DNA of 32,802 nucleotides, taken from the NCBI GenBank assembly GCA_937936805.1, contig CALDDP010000047.1, positions 1-32,802 of the forward strand, written 5' to 3'. Shown here in pieces: positions 24,664 through 32,802 of the stretch. The position numbers and the translations under genes were made by a program. This DNA comes from an uncultured Gammaproteobacteria bacterium (GTDB lineage Bacteria; Pseudomonadota; Gammaproteobacteria; GCA-001735895). Below the pieces are notes generated by a model. It had not been told where the DNA came from and searched no databases. It worked only from the letters and a program-made list of their open reading frames with translations. Each line of letters begins with the position of its first letter. Positions within the stretch are counted from its first letter, which is position 1.

Positions 24664-25767
24664 ATGAAACGACAGCTCGCAGCGATTCTGTATGCCGATG
24701 TAGCTGGTTACAGCCGCCTTACCGGTCAGAATGAGGAACAAACCCACCAGCTATTAAATGAGGCGCTGACCTTGCTAACCGAGGCGATTAGCACGACTGG
24801 AGGTTCCAAGGTGCATGAGGCGGGAGACGCGATACTGGCCGAGTTTCCCAGTGTGACAGAGGCAGTCGATTGCGCATTCGGTTTTCAGAAATCGATGGTT
24901 GGCTGGAAACCGGATCTGCCCGAAAACGAGCGCGTCGAGTTCAGGATAGGTATTCATATCGGCGAGGTCATGCGTGACCGCGGCGACATTTATGGCGATG
25001 GAGTCAACATCGCGGCGCGAATAGAAGAGGTTGCGCAAGCTGGCGGGTTAAGCGTGTCGAGTGCAGTGGTTGAGCAACTGGCATCCGCTAGTAAATATAA
25101 TTTTGACGACCTCGGCTATCGCAATTTCAAAAACATCGACAGGCCTGTGCATGTCTACCAGTTACGGTCCTCTGACTTACTCGGTGGCAACCCTATGCAG
25201 GATATCGAGCGGCGCGTCGAGCATCAGCCGCTGTTTGGCGATGCCATTGAAAAACCGATCGTTACCACGGGCCGGTGCGTATGTGGCTCGGTCAGGTTTG
25301 AGGTAAATCAGGCAGCCGTTGGCACCGGCTTTTGTCATTGTCGGATATGCCAGCGTAGCACTGGTGCGCCCGTGTTTGCGTGGACGGCTTTTCCGCTTGA
25401 CGCGGTAAAGTTCAGTCGGGAAAAACTCAAGTATCACAGAATCTCATTAATTGCCGAACAGGGATTCTGTGAAAATTGCGGATCTCCCGTGGTATGGAGG
25501 AGTTTGAAACCCAAACCGGCAGATTACATGGTTATCGCTACCACCTGCCTGGAAAATCCCGAAGATTACGCGCCGACCTGGCATCAGGGGGTAGAAAGCC
25601 AACTACCCTGGCTGGAAATTCAAGACGATCTCCCCAGGACTCGAACCGAGGAATCGCCTATGCTGCGCCGTGCCTGGGCGTCAATGGGCGCTCCTGAGCC
25701 GGATGACTGGAAGGCGCTGGATTACGAGGAAGCCGAGCAGCTGAATGACGATCCTGAATCGCCTTAG
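24664..25767 (+). CDS. Class III nucleotide cyclase fused to a GFA/CENP-V zinc domain
   Basis: This 367-residue cytosolic protein has two domains. Residues 1-168 are a class III adenylate/guanylate cyclase with a full set of catalytic residues: metal Asp D12 (ILYADVAGYSRL), K49, second metal Asp D55 (HEAGDAILAEF), and the DIYGDGVNIAARIE motif with N115 and R119. Residues about 200-320 are a glutathione-dependent formaldehyde-activating enzyme (GFA/CENP-V) domain, with zinc ligands C205, C207, C224, C226, C229, C269 and C272 (CVCGSVRFE, CHCRIC, FCENCGSP). The tail is acidic. The cyclase should make cAMP or cGMP; the GFA domain may bind a thiol adduct. The start ATG has no Shine-Dalgarno. One continuous frame spans both domains, with no break at the junction. 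Confidence 0.9.
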   Translation: MKRQLAAILYADVAGYSRLTGQNEEQTHQLLNEALTLLTEAISTTGGSKVHEAGDAILAEFPSVTEAVDCAFGFQKSMVGWKPDLPENERVEFRIGIHIGEVMRDRGDIYGDGVNIAARIEEVAQAGGLSVSSAVVEQLASASKYNFDDLGYRNFKNIDRPVHVYQLRSSDLLGGNPMQDIERRVEHQPLFGDAIEKPIVTTGRCVCGSVRFEVNQAAVGTGFCHCRICQRSTGAPVFAWTAFPLDAVKFSREKLKYHRISLIAEQGFCENCGSPVVWRSLKPKPADYMVIATTCLENPEDYAPTWHQGVESQLPWLEIQDDLPRTRTEESPMLRRAWASMGAPEPDDWKALDYEEAEQLNDDPESP

Positions 25768-25801
25768 AAGATAAGTTTGAGTGCCCGTTGTTGCGCTTTG
25801 T

Positions 25802-26779
25802 TTAGCTTTCTACTGCGGCTTCGGCGAAGTGGCAGGCGACCAGGCGCTCGAATTTTGTTTCCAGCGGGGGTGCGGTGCTGCTACAGATATCCTGCACAAA
25901 ACGGCAGCGGGTATGGAATGGGCAGCCCGGTGGCGGATTGAGCGGGGACGGTAGCTCGCCGGTCAACTTGACGCGTTCGCGACGCAACTTGGGATCTACC
26001 GCGGGTGTTGCCCCCAGCAGTGCCTGGGTATAGGGGTGGGCCGGATTGGCAAAAATAGTGCTCGCCTCGCCCTGTTCAACGACCTTGCCGAGGTACATGA
26101 CCATGATCTGGTCGGCAATACGGCGCACCACGCTGAGGTCATGTGAGATGAACACCAGTGCCAGGTTCATTTCTTCCTGTAAATCCATCAGGATGTTGAG
26201 CACCTGCGCCTGTATCGATATATCCAGTGCCGATACCGGCTCATCCGCGATCAGAACTTTTGGCTTCAGCATCAGGGCGCGTGCGATGGCGATACGCTGG
26301 CGTTGCCCACCGGAAAACATGTGCGGGTAACGATCATAATGTTCCGGCCGCAAGCCCACTTTATCCAGCATGGTCTCAGCCAGCCGGCGGCGATCCGCGG
26401 CGGAAACGTTTTGATTGATGATGACCGGTTCCTCGAGGATCACGCCCACCTTTTTGCGCGGGTTGAGTGAGCCATAGGGGTTTTGAAATATGATCTGCAC
26501 ATCCTGGCGCAGTCGCGGAATTTCAGCACCGCCGTGCGCGTGAGGGTCTGCTCCACTGATAAAAATATTACCCTCGGTCGGTTTCTCGATCATCGTGGCG
26601 AGCCTTGCCAGTGTGGATTTGCCGCAACCGGATTCGCCGACGATTGCCAGGGTTTTGCCTGACTCCAGCGAAAAGCTCGCACCATCCACCGCCTTGAGAA
26701 TGGTTGGTTTTGCAAAAAAACCTTCGCCCTTGACCTGGTAGTAACGTTTCAGCTCGTGCCCTTCAATTGCCGCGGTCAT
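25802..26779 (-). CDS. dppF: Dipeptide/oligopeptide ABC transporter ATP-binding protein (DppF)
   Basis: This 325-residue inner-membrane-associated ATPase energises peptide uptake together with DppD. It shows Walker A GESGCGKST, Q-loop IFQNPYGSLNPR, signature FSGGQRQRIAIARAL, Walker B VLIADEPVSALD and H-loop FISHDLSVV. The oligopeptide-type C-terminal extension has HPYTQALL and four Cys (GCPFHTRC, DIC, VAC). The start overlaps the dppD stop by four bases (ATGA), so translation is coupled. It is the last gene of the operon and converges with the cyclase-GFA gene across 34 nt, in which I see no strong terminator. Confidence 0.95.
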   Translation of the reverse strand: MTAAIEGHELKRYYQVKGEGFFAKPTILKAVDGASFSLESGKTLAIVGESGCGKSTLARLATMIEKPTEGNIFISGADPHAHGGAEIPRLRQDVQIIFQNPYGSLNPRKKVGVILEEPVIINQNVSAADRRRLAETMLDKVGLRPEHYDRYPHMFSGGQRQRIAIARALMLKPKVLIADEPVSALDISIQAQVLNILMDLQEEMNLALVFISHDLSVVRRIADQIMVMYLGKVVEQGEASTIFANPAHPYTQALLGATPAVDPKLRRERVKLTGELPSPLNPPPGCPFHTRCRFVQDICSSTAPPLETKFERLVACHFAEAAVES

Positions 26780-27753
26780 GTCGCCTGACCCTCGAGATCA
26801 ACCGGATGAAAACAACGCAAGGTAGTGTCGCTGATGTTTTCCAGTGGTGGCACGCTTGCTCTGCAGTCATCCTGAACATATTTGCAGCGTGGGGAAAACA
26901 GGCAACCGTCCGGCCGGTCACCGGCACCGGGCACGATGCCTTCGATAGTCGGTAGCCGATCCAGACCCAGCGATCGTTCCGGCAATGCATCGAGCAGGGC
27001 ATGGGTGTAAGGGTGATGCGGTGTTGCAAACAAGCCATTAGCTTCCTGCTGTTCCACCTGTTGACCGGCATACATGACGACGACCCGCTTGGCGGTTTCG
27101 GCGACCACGCCCATGTCGTGCGTGATCAACACCAGTGCCATGCCTTTTTCGTTCTGCAGGTTAACCAGCAGGTCGATAATTTGCGCCTGGATAGTGACAT
27201 CGAGCGCGGTAGTCGGCTCATCCGCAACGAGTAATTTCGGGTTACAGGCAATCGCCATGGCGATCATGACGCGCTGGCTCATGCCGCCCGATAACTGGTG
27301 CGGAAAAGCCTTTAATCGTTCTTCGGGGGCAGGAATCCCGACCAGGTCGAGCAGTTCAATGGCACGTTTCTTACGCGCGTTGCGATCGAGGCCAAGATGT
27401 TCTTTCAGGGTTTCACCGATTTGAAAGCCAACCGTGAAACATGGATTCAGGCTGCTCATCGGCTCCTGAAAAATCATCGAGATGTCCTGGCCGATTATTT
27501 TTCGCCGCTCTTTACTGGAAAGTGTAAGCAGGTTTCGACCTTCGAATTCCATCTTGTCGGCGGTCACGTTCGCGGTCCAGGGTAACAGTCCCATCACCGC
27601 TAACATCGAAACCGATTTGCCCGAACCGGATTCACCGACAATCGACAGGATGTCGTTTTCGCCGATGCTCAGATCGACGCCGTCGACTGCACGGAAGGTA
27701 CCTTTTACGGTTTCGAACTCGACCGAAAGATTGCGAATTTCGAGCAGGCTCAT
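26776..27753 (-). CDS. dppD: Dipeptide/oligopeptide ABC transporter ATP-binding protein (DppD)
   Basis: This 325-residue ATPase pairs with DppF. It has Walker [10 protein letters not shown]-loop [11 protein letters not shown], signature [15 protein letters not shown], Walker [13 protein letters not shown] and H-loop LITHDMGVV. The C-terminal oligopeptide extension has [13 protein letters not shown] and Cys residues in CLFSPRC, DDC and LRC. The start at ATG 27751-27753 ([13 protein letters not shown]) overlaps the dppC stop as ATGA. The reading frame stays open far upstream, to 28428, but that part lies inside dppC in another frame and is His/Arg-rich, so it is not coding. Confidence 0.95.
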   Translation of the reverse strand: MSLLEIRNLSVEFETVKGTFRAVDGVDLSIGENDILSIVGESGSGKSVSMLAVMGLLPWTANVTADKMEFEGRNLLTLSSKERRKIIGQDISMIFQEPMSSLNPCFTVGFQIGETLKEHLGLDRNARKKRAIELLDLVGIPAPEERLKAFPHQLSGGMSQRVMIAMAIACNPKLLVADEPTTALDVTIQAQIIDLLVNLQNEKGMALVLITHDMGVVAETAKRVVVMYAGQQVEQQEANGLFATPHHPYTHALLDALPERSLGLDRLPTIEGIVPGAGDRPDGCLFSPRCKYVQDDCRASVPPLENISDTTLRCFHPVDLEGQAT

Positions 27754-28661
27754 GATCTTTTCATCTTCGGGTCGAGGGCGTCGCGCAAGCCGTCGCCCAT
27801 CAGGTTGATGGCGAGCACGGCGAGCAGGATCGCCAGCCCCGGGAAGGTGACCGTCCACGGCGCCGATAACATCAGATCCCGGTTTTCCGCGATCAGTGTG
27901 CCCCATTCCGGTGCTGGTGGCTGTGCCCCCATGCCGAGGAAGCCGAGCGCAGCGGTATCCAGAATGGCAGTGGAAAAACTCAGGGTACCCTGCACGATCA
28001 ACGGCGCCATGCAGTTGGGCAGTATGGTGATGAACATGATACGAAAGCGCCCGGCACCGGCCACTTTGCTGGCGATAACGTATTCCTTGGAGCTTTCGGT
28101 AATATACGACGAGCGGGTCAGGCGCACGAAATGGGGCAGGTAGGTGATCGATATCGCGATCATCGCGTTGAGCAGACCGGGTCCCAGAATGGCGACCAGC
28201 ACCAGCGCCATGAGCAGTCCCGGTACCGACATGATGGTGTCCATGATGCGCATGATGGTGGTATCGACCCAGCCGCGGAAAAATCCCGCCAACAGGCCGA
28301 ACACGATGCCGACGCTCAAACACAACAGCACCACGATACCGCCAGCGACCAGGGATAGCCGGGTGCCATAGATTATGCGCGATAACATGTCGCGTCCGGC
28401 ATAGTCGGTGCCGAAGATAAAGTTGCACTTTTCTTCACCCCAGGCCGGTGCGTGTTCGAGACATTCGCGGTATTGAATTGTGGGATCGTGGGGCGCGATA
28501 AAATCCGCGAAAATAGCCATCAAAATGATGCCTGCCAGGAAGGCCAGGCCGACTACGGCAGATTTGCTCTCGGAAAAATAGTACCAGAATTCTGCCAGGT
28601 TCTGCCGTAGCATGCTTTTACGTGGGGTGTCGGCTACCGAGTCCATCGTACCGTTACTCAT
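27750..28661 (-). CDS. dppC: Dipeptide/oligopeptide ABC transporter permease (DppC)
   Basis: This 303-residue inner-membrane permease forms the channel with DppB. Residues about 17-30 (LAEFWYYFSESKSAVV) are the N-terminal OppC signature, followed by the first membrane helix and by DPTIQYRE and FGTDYAGRDMLSRIIYGTRLSL. The ATPase-coupling EAA loop is KEYVIASKVAGAGRFRIMFITILPN, and AILDTAALGFLGMGAQPPAPEWG is the typical OppC close. Its ends overlap dppB and dppD by four bases each. The small acidic and Cys-containing loop HAPAWGEEKCNF between the first two helices is longer than in many OppC proteins. Confidence 0.95.
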   Translation of the reverse strand: MSNGTMDSVADTPRKSMLRQNLAEFWYYFSESKSAVVGLAFLAGIILMAIFADFIAPHDPTIQYRECLEHAPAWGEEKCNFIFGTDYAGRDMLSRIIYGTRLSLVAGGIVVLLCLSVGIVFGLLAGFFRGWVDTTIMRIMDTIMSVPGLLMALVLVAILGPGLLNAMIAISITYLPHFVRLTRSSYITESSKEYVIASKVAGAGRFRIMFITILPNCMAPLIVQGTLSFSTAILDTAALGFLGMGAQPPAPEWGTLIAENRDLMLSAPWTVTFPGLAILLAVLAINLMGDGLRDALDPKMKRS

Positions 28662-29671
28662 GAGCTGGTATGCAGAATTCGTGGATTGATCATTCCGTAC
28701 AGCAGGTCGACCACGAGGTTGACCGACATGATAATCATCGCGATCAATACCAGGCCGCCCTGGACGGCATAATAATCACGGCTGAACACCGAAAAAATGA
28801 TCCATTTACCGATGCCGGGCCAGCTGAAGATGGTTTCGGTCAGTATCGCGCCGGCCATCAGTGTGCCTACCTGTAGCCCGATGACCGTAATAACGGTGAT
28901 CATCGCGTTTCGGAGCGCGTGCAGACCATAGACGCGCAACGGAGACAGTCCCTTGGCACGTGCGGTGCGCACATAGTCTTCGCTCAATACCTCGAGCATC
29001 GCCGAACGCGTTTGCCGGGCAATGATGGCAAGCGGTATCGTGCCGAGCACGATAGTGGGCAATATCATGTGATGCATCGCCGACGCGAAGGCACCCTCTT
29101 CACCGCTTAGCAGCGCATCGATGAGCAGAAACCCGGTCACGGTTTCGACATCAAACAGGAACGAAATCCGACCGGAAATAGGGGTCAGGCCCCAGACGCC
29201 GCCGAACAATATGATCAGTAACAGGCCCCACCAGAATATCGGCATTGAGTAGCCGACCAGCGAAATCCCCATAATACCCTGGTCATATAAGGTGCCGCGT
29301 TTAACCGCGGCGAAAATTCCAATCGGCACGCCAATAACAACCGCCAGTATCATCGCGGTTAAACCAAGCTCTATCGTCGCCGGGAATAATTCGAGGAATT
29401 CGTCCAGTATGGGTCGATTGGTCAGCACCGAGGTGCCGAAATCGCCATGCAATAAATTCCAGATATAATCGAGGTATTGTTGCCAGACGGGTTTATCCAG
29501 ACCCAGCTTGAGCATGATTTCAGCGTGTCTTTCCGGTGTCATATCGCGTTCACCGGCAAGCGCGGCGACGGGATCGCCAGGCAGCATTCTGATGAAGCCG
29601 AAGGCCATGATGGTCACCCCGAAAAATATCGGCACCAGCAAGGCAATGCGTTTGAGTACGAAATAAAACAT
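28658..29671 (-). CDS. dppB: Dipeptide/oligopeptide ABC transporter permease (DppB)
   Basis: This 337-residue six-helix permease begins MFYFVLKRIALLVPIFFGV and continues with the OppB landmarks: RMLPGDPVAAL, LGLDKPVWQQYLDY, GDFGTSVLTNRPILDEF, and the coupling EAA loop EDYVRTARAKGLSPLRVYGLHALRNA. The end is VNLVVDLLYGMINPRI. It forms the translocation path with DppC. It is separated from dppA by 82 nt that hold a 16-bp hairpin, and its ATG has no clear Shine-Dalgarno. Its stop overlaps the dppC start (ATGA). Confidence 0.95.
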   Translation of the reverse strand: MFYFVLKRIALLVPIFFGVTIMAFGFIRMLPGDPVAALAGERDMTPERHAEIMLKLGLDKPVWQQYLDYIWNLLHGDFGTSVLTNRPILDEFLELFPATIELGLTAMILAVVIGVPIGIFAAVKRGTLYDQGIMGISLVGYSMPIFWWGLLLIILFGGVWGLTPISGRISFLFDVETVTGFLLIDALLSGEEGAFASAMHHMILPTIVLGTIPLAIIARQTRSAMLEVLSEDYVRTARAKGLSPLRVYGLHALRNAMITVITVIGLQVGTLMAGAILTETIFSWPGIGKWIIFSVFSRDYYAVQGGLVLIAMIIMSVNLVVDLLYGMINPRILHTSS

Positions 29672-29688
29672 TTTTATTGTCGGTTATA

Positions 29689-29726
29689 TAATAAAGGCGT
29701 GAGATTTTACTCTCACGCCTTTATTA
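29689..29726 (-). terminator. Strong intercistronic hairpin after dppA
   Basis: A perfect 16-bp stem (29689-29704 with 29711-29726; core GGCGTGAGA / TCTCACGCC) encloses a 6-nt loop. On the dppA transcript the stem starts 27 nt after the stop and is followed by TATAACCG rather than a long U-run, although its outer stem is AU-rich. It may partly terminate or protect the dppA mRNA, giving more binding protein than membrane components. The dppB start is 17 nt beyond it. Confidence 0.75.
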
Positions 29727-29753
29727 CTGATTACTGCACCAGGTAACCTAACC

Positions 29754-31343
29754 TTACTGCAGATCCACATACTTGAAAATGTGGCTGCCCAGTGGGTGAA
29801 TTTTAAAATTCTTCACTTCCTTGCGTACCGGACGGAACTGCACTGAATGGGCAATGGTATACCAGGGCGCTTCCTGCTTGAAAATTACCTGCGCCTTTTC
29901 GTACAGCTTGGTGCGTTCAGCCTGATCGGAGGTCAGTTTGGCAGCACGCAGATAGCCATCAAATTCCTCGTTACACCAGCGTGCAACGTTTGATTTGGCC
30001 GCGGCGCAACCCAGCAGGACGAACATGAAGTTGTCCGGGTCGCCATTGTCACCGGTCCAGCCCAGTAGCGCGGTTGAGTGCTCACCAGCGCGAATCCGCT
30101 CGCGATATTCGCCCCATTCGAATGACTTGATTTCAGCGGTAACACCGATTTTCGCCCAGTCAGCCTGAATCAGCTCGGCCATACGGCGTGCATTCGGGTT
30201 GTAGGGACGTTGTACCGGCATAGCCCAGATGTCGGTTTTCAGCTCCTTGATGCCGGCAACTGCCAGCAGCTTTTTGGCAGTTTCGGGATCGTACTTGTAA
30301 TCCACGATATCGTCATTGTAAGACCACATGGTCGGTGGAATCGGGTTTTTCGCCGGGGAGCCGGAACCCTTGAAGACCACGTCCAGAATAGCCTGCTTGT
30401 CGATAGCCATGCTCAGAGCCTGACGTACGGATTTGTTGTCGAAAGGCGCTTTCGAAGTATTAAACCCCAGGTAACCAACGTTCAGACCAGCCTGGCTCAG
30501 CAGGTTGATGTTCGGGTCTTTGTCCATCGCATCCAGATCGGCTGCGTTAGGATAAGGCATGATGTGACATTCACCGGCCTTCAGCTTCTGGAAACGCACT
30601 GTGGCGTCGGTGGTGATCGCGTAAATCAGCTTGTCAATTTTCGGCGCGCCTTCCCAGTAGTCCTTGAATCCGTTGTAACGGATGACCGAATCTTTCTTGT
30701 AGGAAACGAACTCGAAAGGACCGGTACCGATGGGGGCGTTATCGACGGTTTCCTGGGTGCCTTCAGTCTGCATTTTATCCGCGTACTCAGCGGAAAGAAT
30801 GGAAGCGAAGTCCATTGCCAGGTTCGAGATAAACGGTGCATCAGGCTGGTTCAGCGTGAATTTGACCGTGTAGTCATCAATCTTGTCGATGGATTTAAGC
30901 GCGGGGCCCATGTCCATCCAGCCGAAGTACAGGTACTTGCCGCCGGAAACACTATGATAGGGGTGGTCTGTCTTCCATTGCCGATTGAAACTGAAGAGTA
31001 CATCGTCGGCATTGAAATCGCGGGTCGGAGTGAAGTGCTTGTTGGAGTGCCACTTGACGCCTTTACGCAGCTTGAAGGTATATTCCGTACCATCGGCGGA
31101 TACGCTCCACGACTCGGCTAAACCGGGAACCACCTTGGTAGTACCAGGCTCGAACTCGGTTAAACGGTTGTAGATGGGTTGTGCGGATGCATCAAAGTCG
31201 GTACCTGCAGAATGCAGACTCGGGTTAAATCCTCCGGGGCTGCCTTCGGAACAGAACACAAGTGTTTTACCGGCCGCAAGAGAGGCCGATGCAGTCACCG
31301 CCAGTGATATCGCCAGGGTTGTGCGAATTAAGCTTTTTCTCAT
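29754..31343 (-). CDS. dppA: Dipeptide/oligopeptide ABC transporter substrate-binding protein (DppA)
   Basis: This 529-residue periplasmic protein of the SBP family 5 captures di- or oligopeptides for DppBCDF. A signal peptide spans about residues 1-24 (cleavage near SLAAG). The family pattern follows: [80 protein letters not shown] and [14 protein letters not shown]. The length suits DppA. GAGG sits about 7 nt before its ATG. The downstream hairpin and the operon genes dppBCDF confirm the role. Haem or nickel binding, known for some relatives, cannot be judged from this sequence. Confidence 0.95.
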   Translation of the reverse strand: MRKSLIRTTLAISLAVTASASLAAGKTLVFCSEGSPGGFNPSLHSAGTDFDASAQPIYNRLTEFEPGTTKVVPGLAESWSVSADGTEYTFKLRKGVKWHSNKHFTPTRDFNADDVLFSFNRQWKTDHPYHSVSGGKYLYFGWMDMGPALKSIDKIDDYTVKFTLNQPDAPFISNLAMDFASILSAEYADKMQTEGTQETVDNAPIGTGPFEFVSYKKDSVIRYNGFKDYWEGAPKIDKLIYAITTDATVRFQKLKAGECHIMPYPNAADLDAMDKDPNINLLSQAGLNVGYLGFNTSKAPFDNKSVRQALSMAIDKQAILDVVFKGSGSPAKNPIPPTMWSYNDDIVDYKYDPETAKKLLAVAGIKELKTDIWAMPVQRPYNPNARRMAELIQADWAKIGVTAEIKSFEWGEYRERIRAGEHSTALLGWTGDNGDPDNFMFVLLGCAAAKSNVARWCNEEFDGYLRAAKLTSDQAERTKLYEKAQVIFKQEAPWYTIAHSVQFRPVRKEVKNFKIHPLGSHIFKYVDLQ

Positions 31344-31441
31344 TTTCAGTCCTCGCTACCTGTCTTTTTTACAAAGATTTATAGGTAATTGGTTGGATTA
31401 TTTTTGGGTAATTCAACGTCTCATACGCTGGATTGGAATTG

Positions 31442-31470
31442 AACCTACTCGCCGCTCGGTTAATTGTCAA
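31442..31470 (-). promoter_or_regulatory. Candidate dppA promoter
   Basis: On the minus strand TTGACA (31465-31470) is a perfect -35. After 17 nt it is followed by TAGGTT (31442-31447), a weak -10. The start would lie about 90 nt before the dppA ATG at 31343. The region upstream of dppA is otherwise AT-rich (31380-31440) with no regulator site that I recognise. Confidence 0.35.
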
Positions 31471-31558
31471 GGTTGGTCCAAAAAGGGTACCGGTTTCAGG
31501 CAACGCTTAAGTCGTGAGATTGCAGCTTTCCGGGCGCCAAACGACCACAACCGAACTG

Positions 31559-32692
31559 CTAGCTCGCGGCCCGGGTCGTCGCTGATGACGCGCTGGCCTG
31601 CGGCAGGGGTACCGCCACATTCCAGCCGTGGCGGTCAGGCAATTTGCCGTACTGAATGCCGGTCAACTCATCGTACAGGCGCAGCGTTAATTCCCCGGGA
31701 GGTGTGCTAGCCACCTGGAATACCTCGCCCATGAAGCCGATACTGGCCACGGGACAGATCACGGCTGCCGTACCTGCGCCGAAAACTTCTTCCAGCTCAC
31801 CGCTGCGGAAGGCCGCCACCACTTCATCGATGGCAATGCGGCGCTCTTCCACCGGCAGCCCCCAGTCGTCGAGCAATGTTAGTACGCTGTCGCGCACCAC
31901 GCCCGGCAGGATCGAGCCGCCCAGCGGGGGCGTCACCACCTTGCCGCCGATCTTGAAAAAGATGTTCATCGCCCCGACCTCTTCCACGTAGCGGTGTTCG
32001 TTGCCATCCAGCCACAGCACCTGGTCGAATCCCTGTTGCCGGCTTTCAAATCCGGGCAGCAGGCTGGCGGCATAGTTGGCGGCAGTCTTGGCCGCTCCCA
32101 GTCCACCCACGCTGGCAGCGCGGGTAAAACAGTCTTCGACGTACAGCGATACGCCTTTTTGCAGATTGTTAAAATAGCCGCCCACCGGGGAAGTCATGAT
32201 GATGAAGCGATAGTTGTTGGCGGCACGTACCTCCAGCGTGGCCTCGGTGCCGATGATCAGCGGCCGCACATAGAGCGAATGGCCCCACTGGGATGGCATC
32301 CAGGCGTGATCCAGGGTTATCAGCTGGCGCGTGGCCTCGATCATGATCTGACTTAATTCGTCGACCGGCATGATCGGGATGCATAACCGCTGACAGGAAT
32401 CATGCAGCCTGCGGGCATTCATGTCGGGGCGGAAAATGCGCGCCTCGCCATCCACCCCGCGAAAGGCCTTGTAGCCGTCGAATACCGTCTGTCCATAGTG
32501 CAACATGGCAACCCCGGGTTCCATGGCAAGCGCCTGGTAGGGCTCGATGCGGGGATTCTTCCACGCGCCGTCCGCGTATTCCATGCTGAACATATGGTCG
32601 GAAAAAATACTGCCGAAGCCGAGGTTGTCAAAATCCACCTGGGCCAGGCGGCTTTGCTCGACAGGCGTAACCGGAAATTCTGATGACTGCAT
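31559..32692 (-). CDS. ilvE: Branched-chain amino acid aminotransferase (IlvE, class II type)
   Basis: This 377-residue PLP enzyme catalyses the last step of leucine, isoleucine and valine synthesis and the first step of their breakdown, in the cytosol. Landmarks are MLHYGQTVFDGYKAFRG (64-79), RPDMNARRL, SLYVRPLIIGTE (139-150) and the PLP lysine K202 in LGAAKTAANYAASL, followed by QVLWLDG, VEEVGAMNIFF and EEVFGAGTAAVI. The length and motifs fit the longer, eukaryote-like BCAT branch rather than the 309-residue E. coli IlvE. I start at ATG 32690-32692; an in-frame TTG at 32746 would add residues unlike the family. The upstream frame ends 16 nt before the ATG, so ilvE may be the second gene of an operon. 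It is not obviously coregulated with dpp. Confidence 0.94.
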   Translation of the reverse strand: MQSSEFPVTPVEQSRLAQVDFDNLGFGSIFSDHMFSMEYADGAWKNPRIEPYQALAMEPGVAMLHYGQTVFDGYKAFRGVDGEARIFRPDMNARRLHDSCQRLCIPIMPVDELSQIMIEATRQLITLDHAWMPSQWGHSLYVRPLIIGTEATLEVRAANNYRFIIMTSPVGGYFNNLQKGVSLYVEDCFTRAASVGGLGAAKTAANYAASLLPGFESRQQGFDQVLWLDGNEHRYVEEVGAMNIFFKIGGKVVTPPLGGSILPGVVRDSVLTLLDDWGLPVEERRIAIDEVVAAFRSGELEEVFGAGTAAVICPVASIGFMGEVFQVASTPPGELTLRLYDELTGIQYGKLPDRHGWNVAVPLPQASASSATTRAAS

Positions 32693-32708
32693 GGATACGG
32701 GCCTATTG

Positions 32709-32802
32709 TTAATGGTTAGCGGGATGATACGACAGGACTTGATCAAATTGCGAGATCTGGTCGTAGTAGATCGATGTCCCCAGTTTCTGCTTTTCGGTAT
32801 TC
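32709..32802 (-). CDS. C-terminus of an unidentified gene upstream of ilvE (partial)
   Basis: On the minus strand a frame enters from the window edge and ends with TAA at 32709-32711, after a tail of 30 residues that includes KLGTSIYYDQISQFDQVLSYH. It stops 16 nt before the ilvE start, a spacing typical of an operon. A second frame across the same bases ends slightly earlier, so the choice is not certain. I cannot name the family from this fragment. Confidence 0.4.
   Translation of the reverse strand, partial: NTEKQKLGTSIYYDQISQFDQVLSYHPANH

Noticed and set aside
27754-28428. Upstream extension of dppD (frame open to 28428)
   Set aside because: It lies inside dppC in another frame and is His/Arg-rich; the real start is the ATG at 27753 with an ATGA overlap.
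30210-31121. 303-codon plus-strand frame opposite dppA
   Set aside because: It is antisense to a certain gene with full family motifs, and its sequence shows no domain.
31174-31710. 178-codon plus-strand frame spanning the dppA start and the ilvE end
   Set aside because: It overlaps two real genes on the other strand and has no recognisable content.

Overview
The window looks like a dense piece of a gammaproteobacterial chromosome, possibly from a marine or sediment lineage. This placement is inference. It rests on gene content: a TIGR02647-family DNA-binding protein, TrxC, an Slp lipoprotein, a Kdo hydroxylase for lipopolysaccharide, many c-di-GMP and HDOD signalling proteins, and a Calx-beta/PQQ-type dehydrogenase with a dihaem tail. 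I see no tRNA, rRNA, CRISPR array, complete insertion sequence or phage gene.

Layout. 1-3.2 kb: the tail of a probable ABC permease, an alpha/beta hydrolase, thioredoxin 2 (trxC), an orphan TRAP substrate-binding protein and a periplasmic START-like protein. 3.2-9.4 kb: a gap with an FNR/Anr-type box leads into a Kdo hydroxylase. Then come an MltF-like lytic transglycosylase, a Sel1-repeat protein, a homologue of the eukaryotic protein N-terminal glutamine amidase NTAQ1, a TehB-like methyltransferase, a TerB-like membrane protein and a glutaredoxin. 9.7-18.2 kb: a signalling block. It holds a periplasmic-sensor diguanylate cyclase, a two-gene unit of HDOD-GAF-histidine kinase plus REC-PAS-GGDEF-EAL regulator, a small TIGR02647 protein and a cNMP-like/HDOD protein. 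18.2-25.8 kb: an Slp lipoprotein with a possible 46-residue small gene, a large lipoprotein fusing Calx-beta, glucose/sorbosone dehydrogenase and dihaem regions, an unknown membrane-anchored secreted protein, a TTC38-like TPR protein, a gamma-glutamylcyclotransferase-like protein and a class III nucleotide cyclase fused to a GFA/CENP-V zinc domain. 25.8-32.8 kb: a dipeptide/oligopeptide ABC operon (dppABCDF, reading leftwards) with overlapping permease and ATPase genes and a 16-bp-stem hairpin after dppA, then ilvE and the tail of an unidentified upstream gene.

How the genes fit together. The 9.7-18.2 kb block can make, degrade and respond to c-di-GMP. The kinase lies 17 nt upstream of the REC-GGDEF-EAL regulator, so it is its likely partner. 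The cyclase-GFA fusion at 24.7 kb would add a second nucleotide messenger. TrxC, glutaredoxin, the GFA domain and the cyclotransferase share a thiol/redox theme but are not one operon. The Dpp system imports peptides, and ilvE acts on branched-chain amino acids. The most unusual items are the cyclase-GFA fusion, the NTAQ1 homologue, the HDOD-kinase/c-di-GMP pair, and the FNR-like box before an O2-dependent Kdo hydroxylase.
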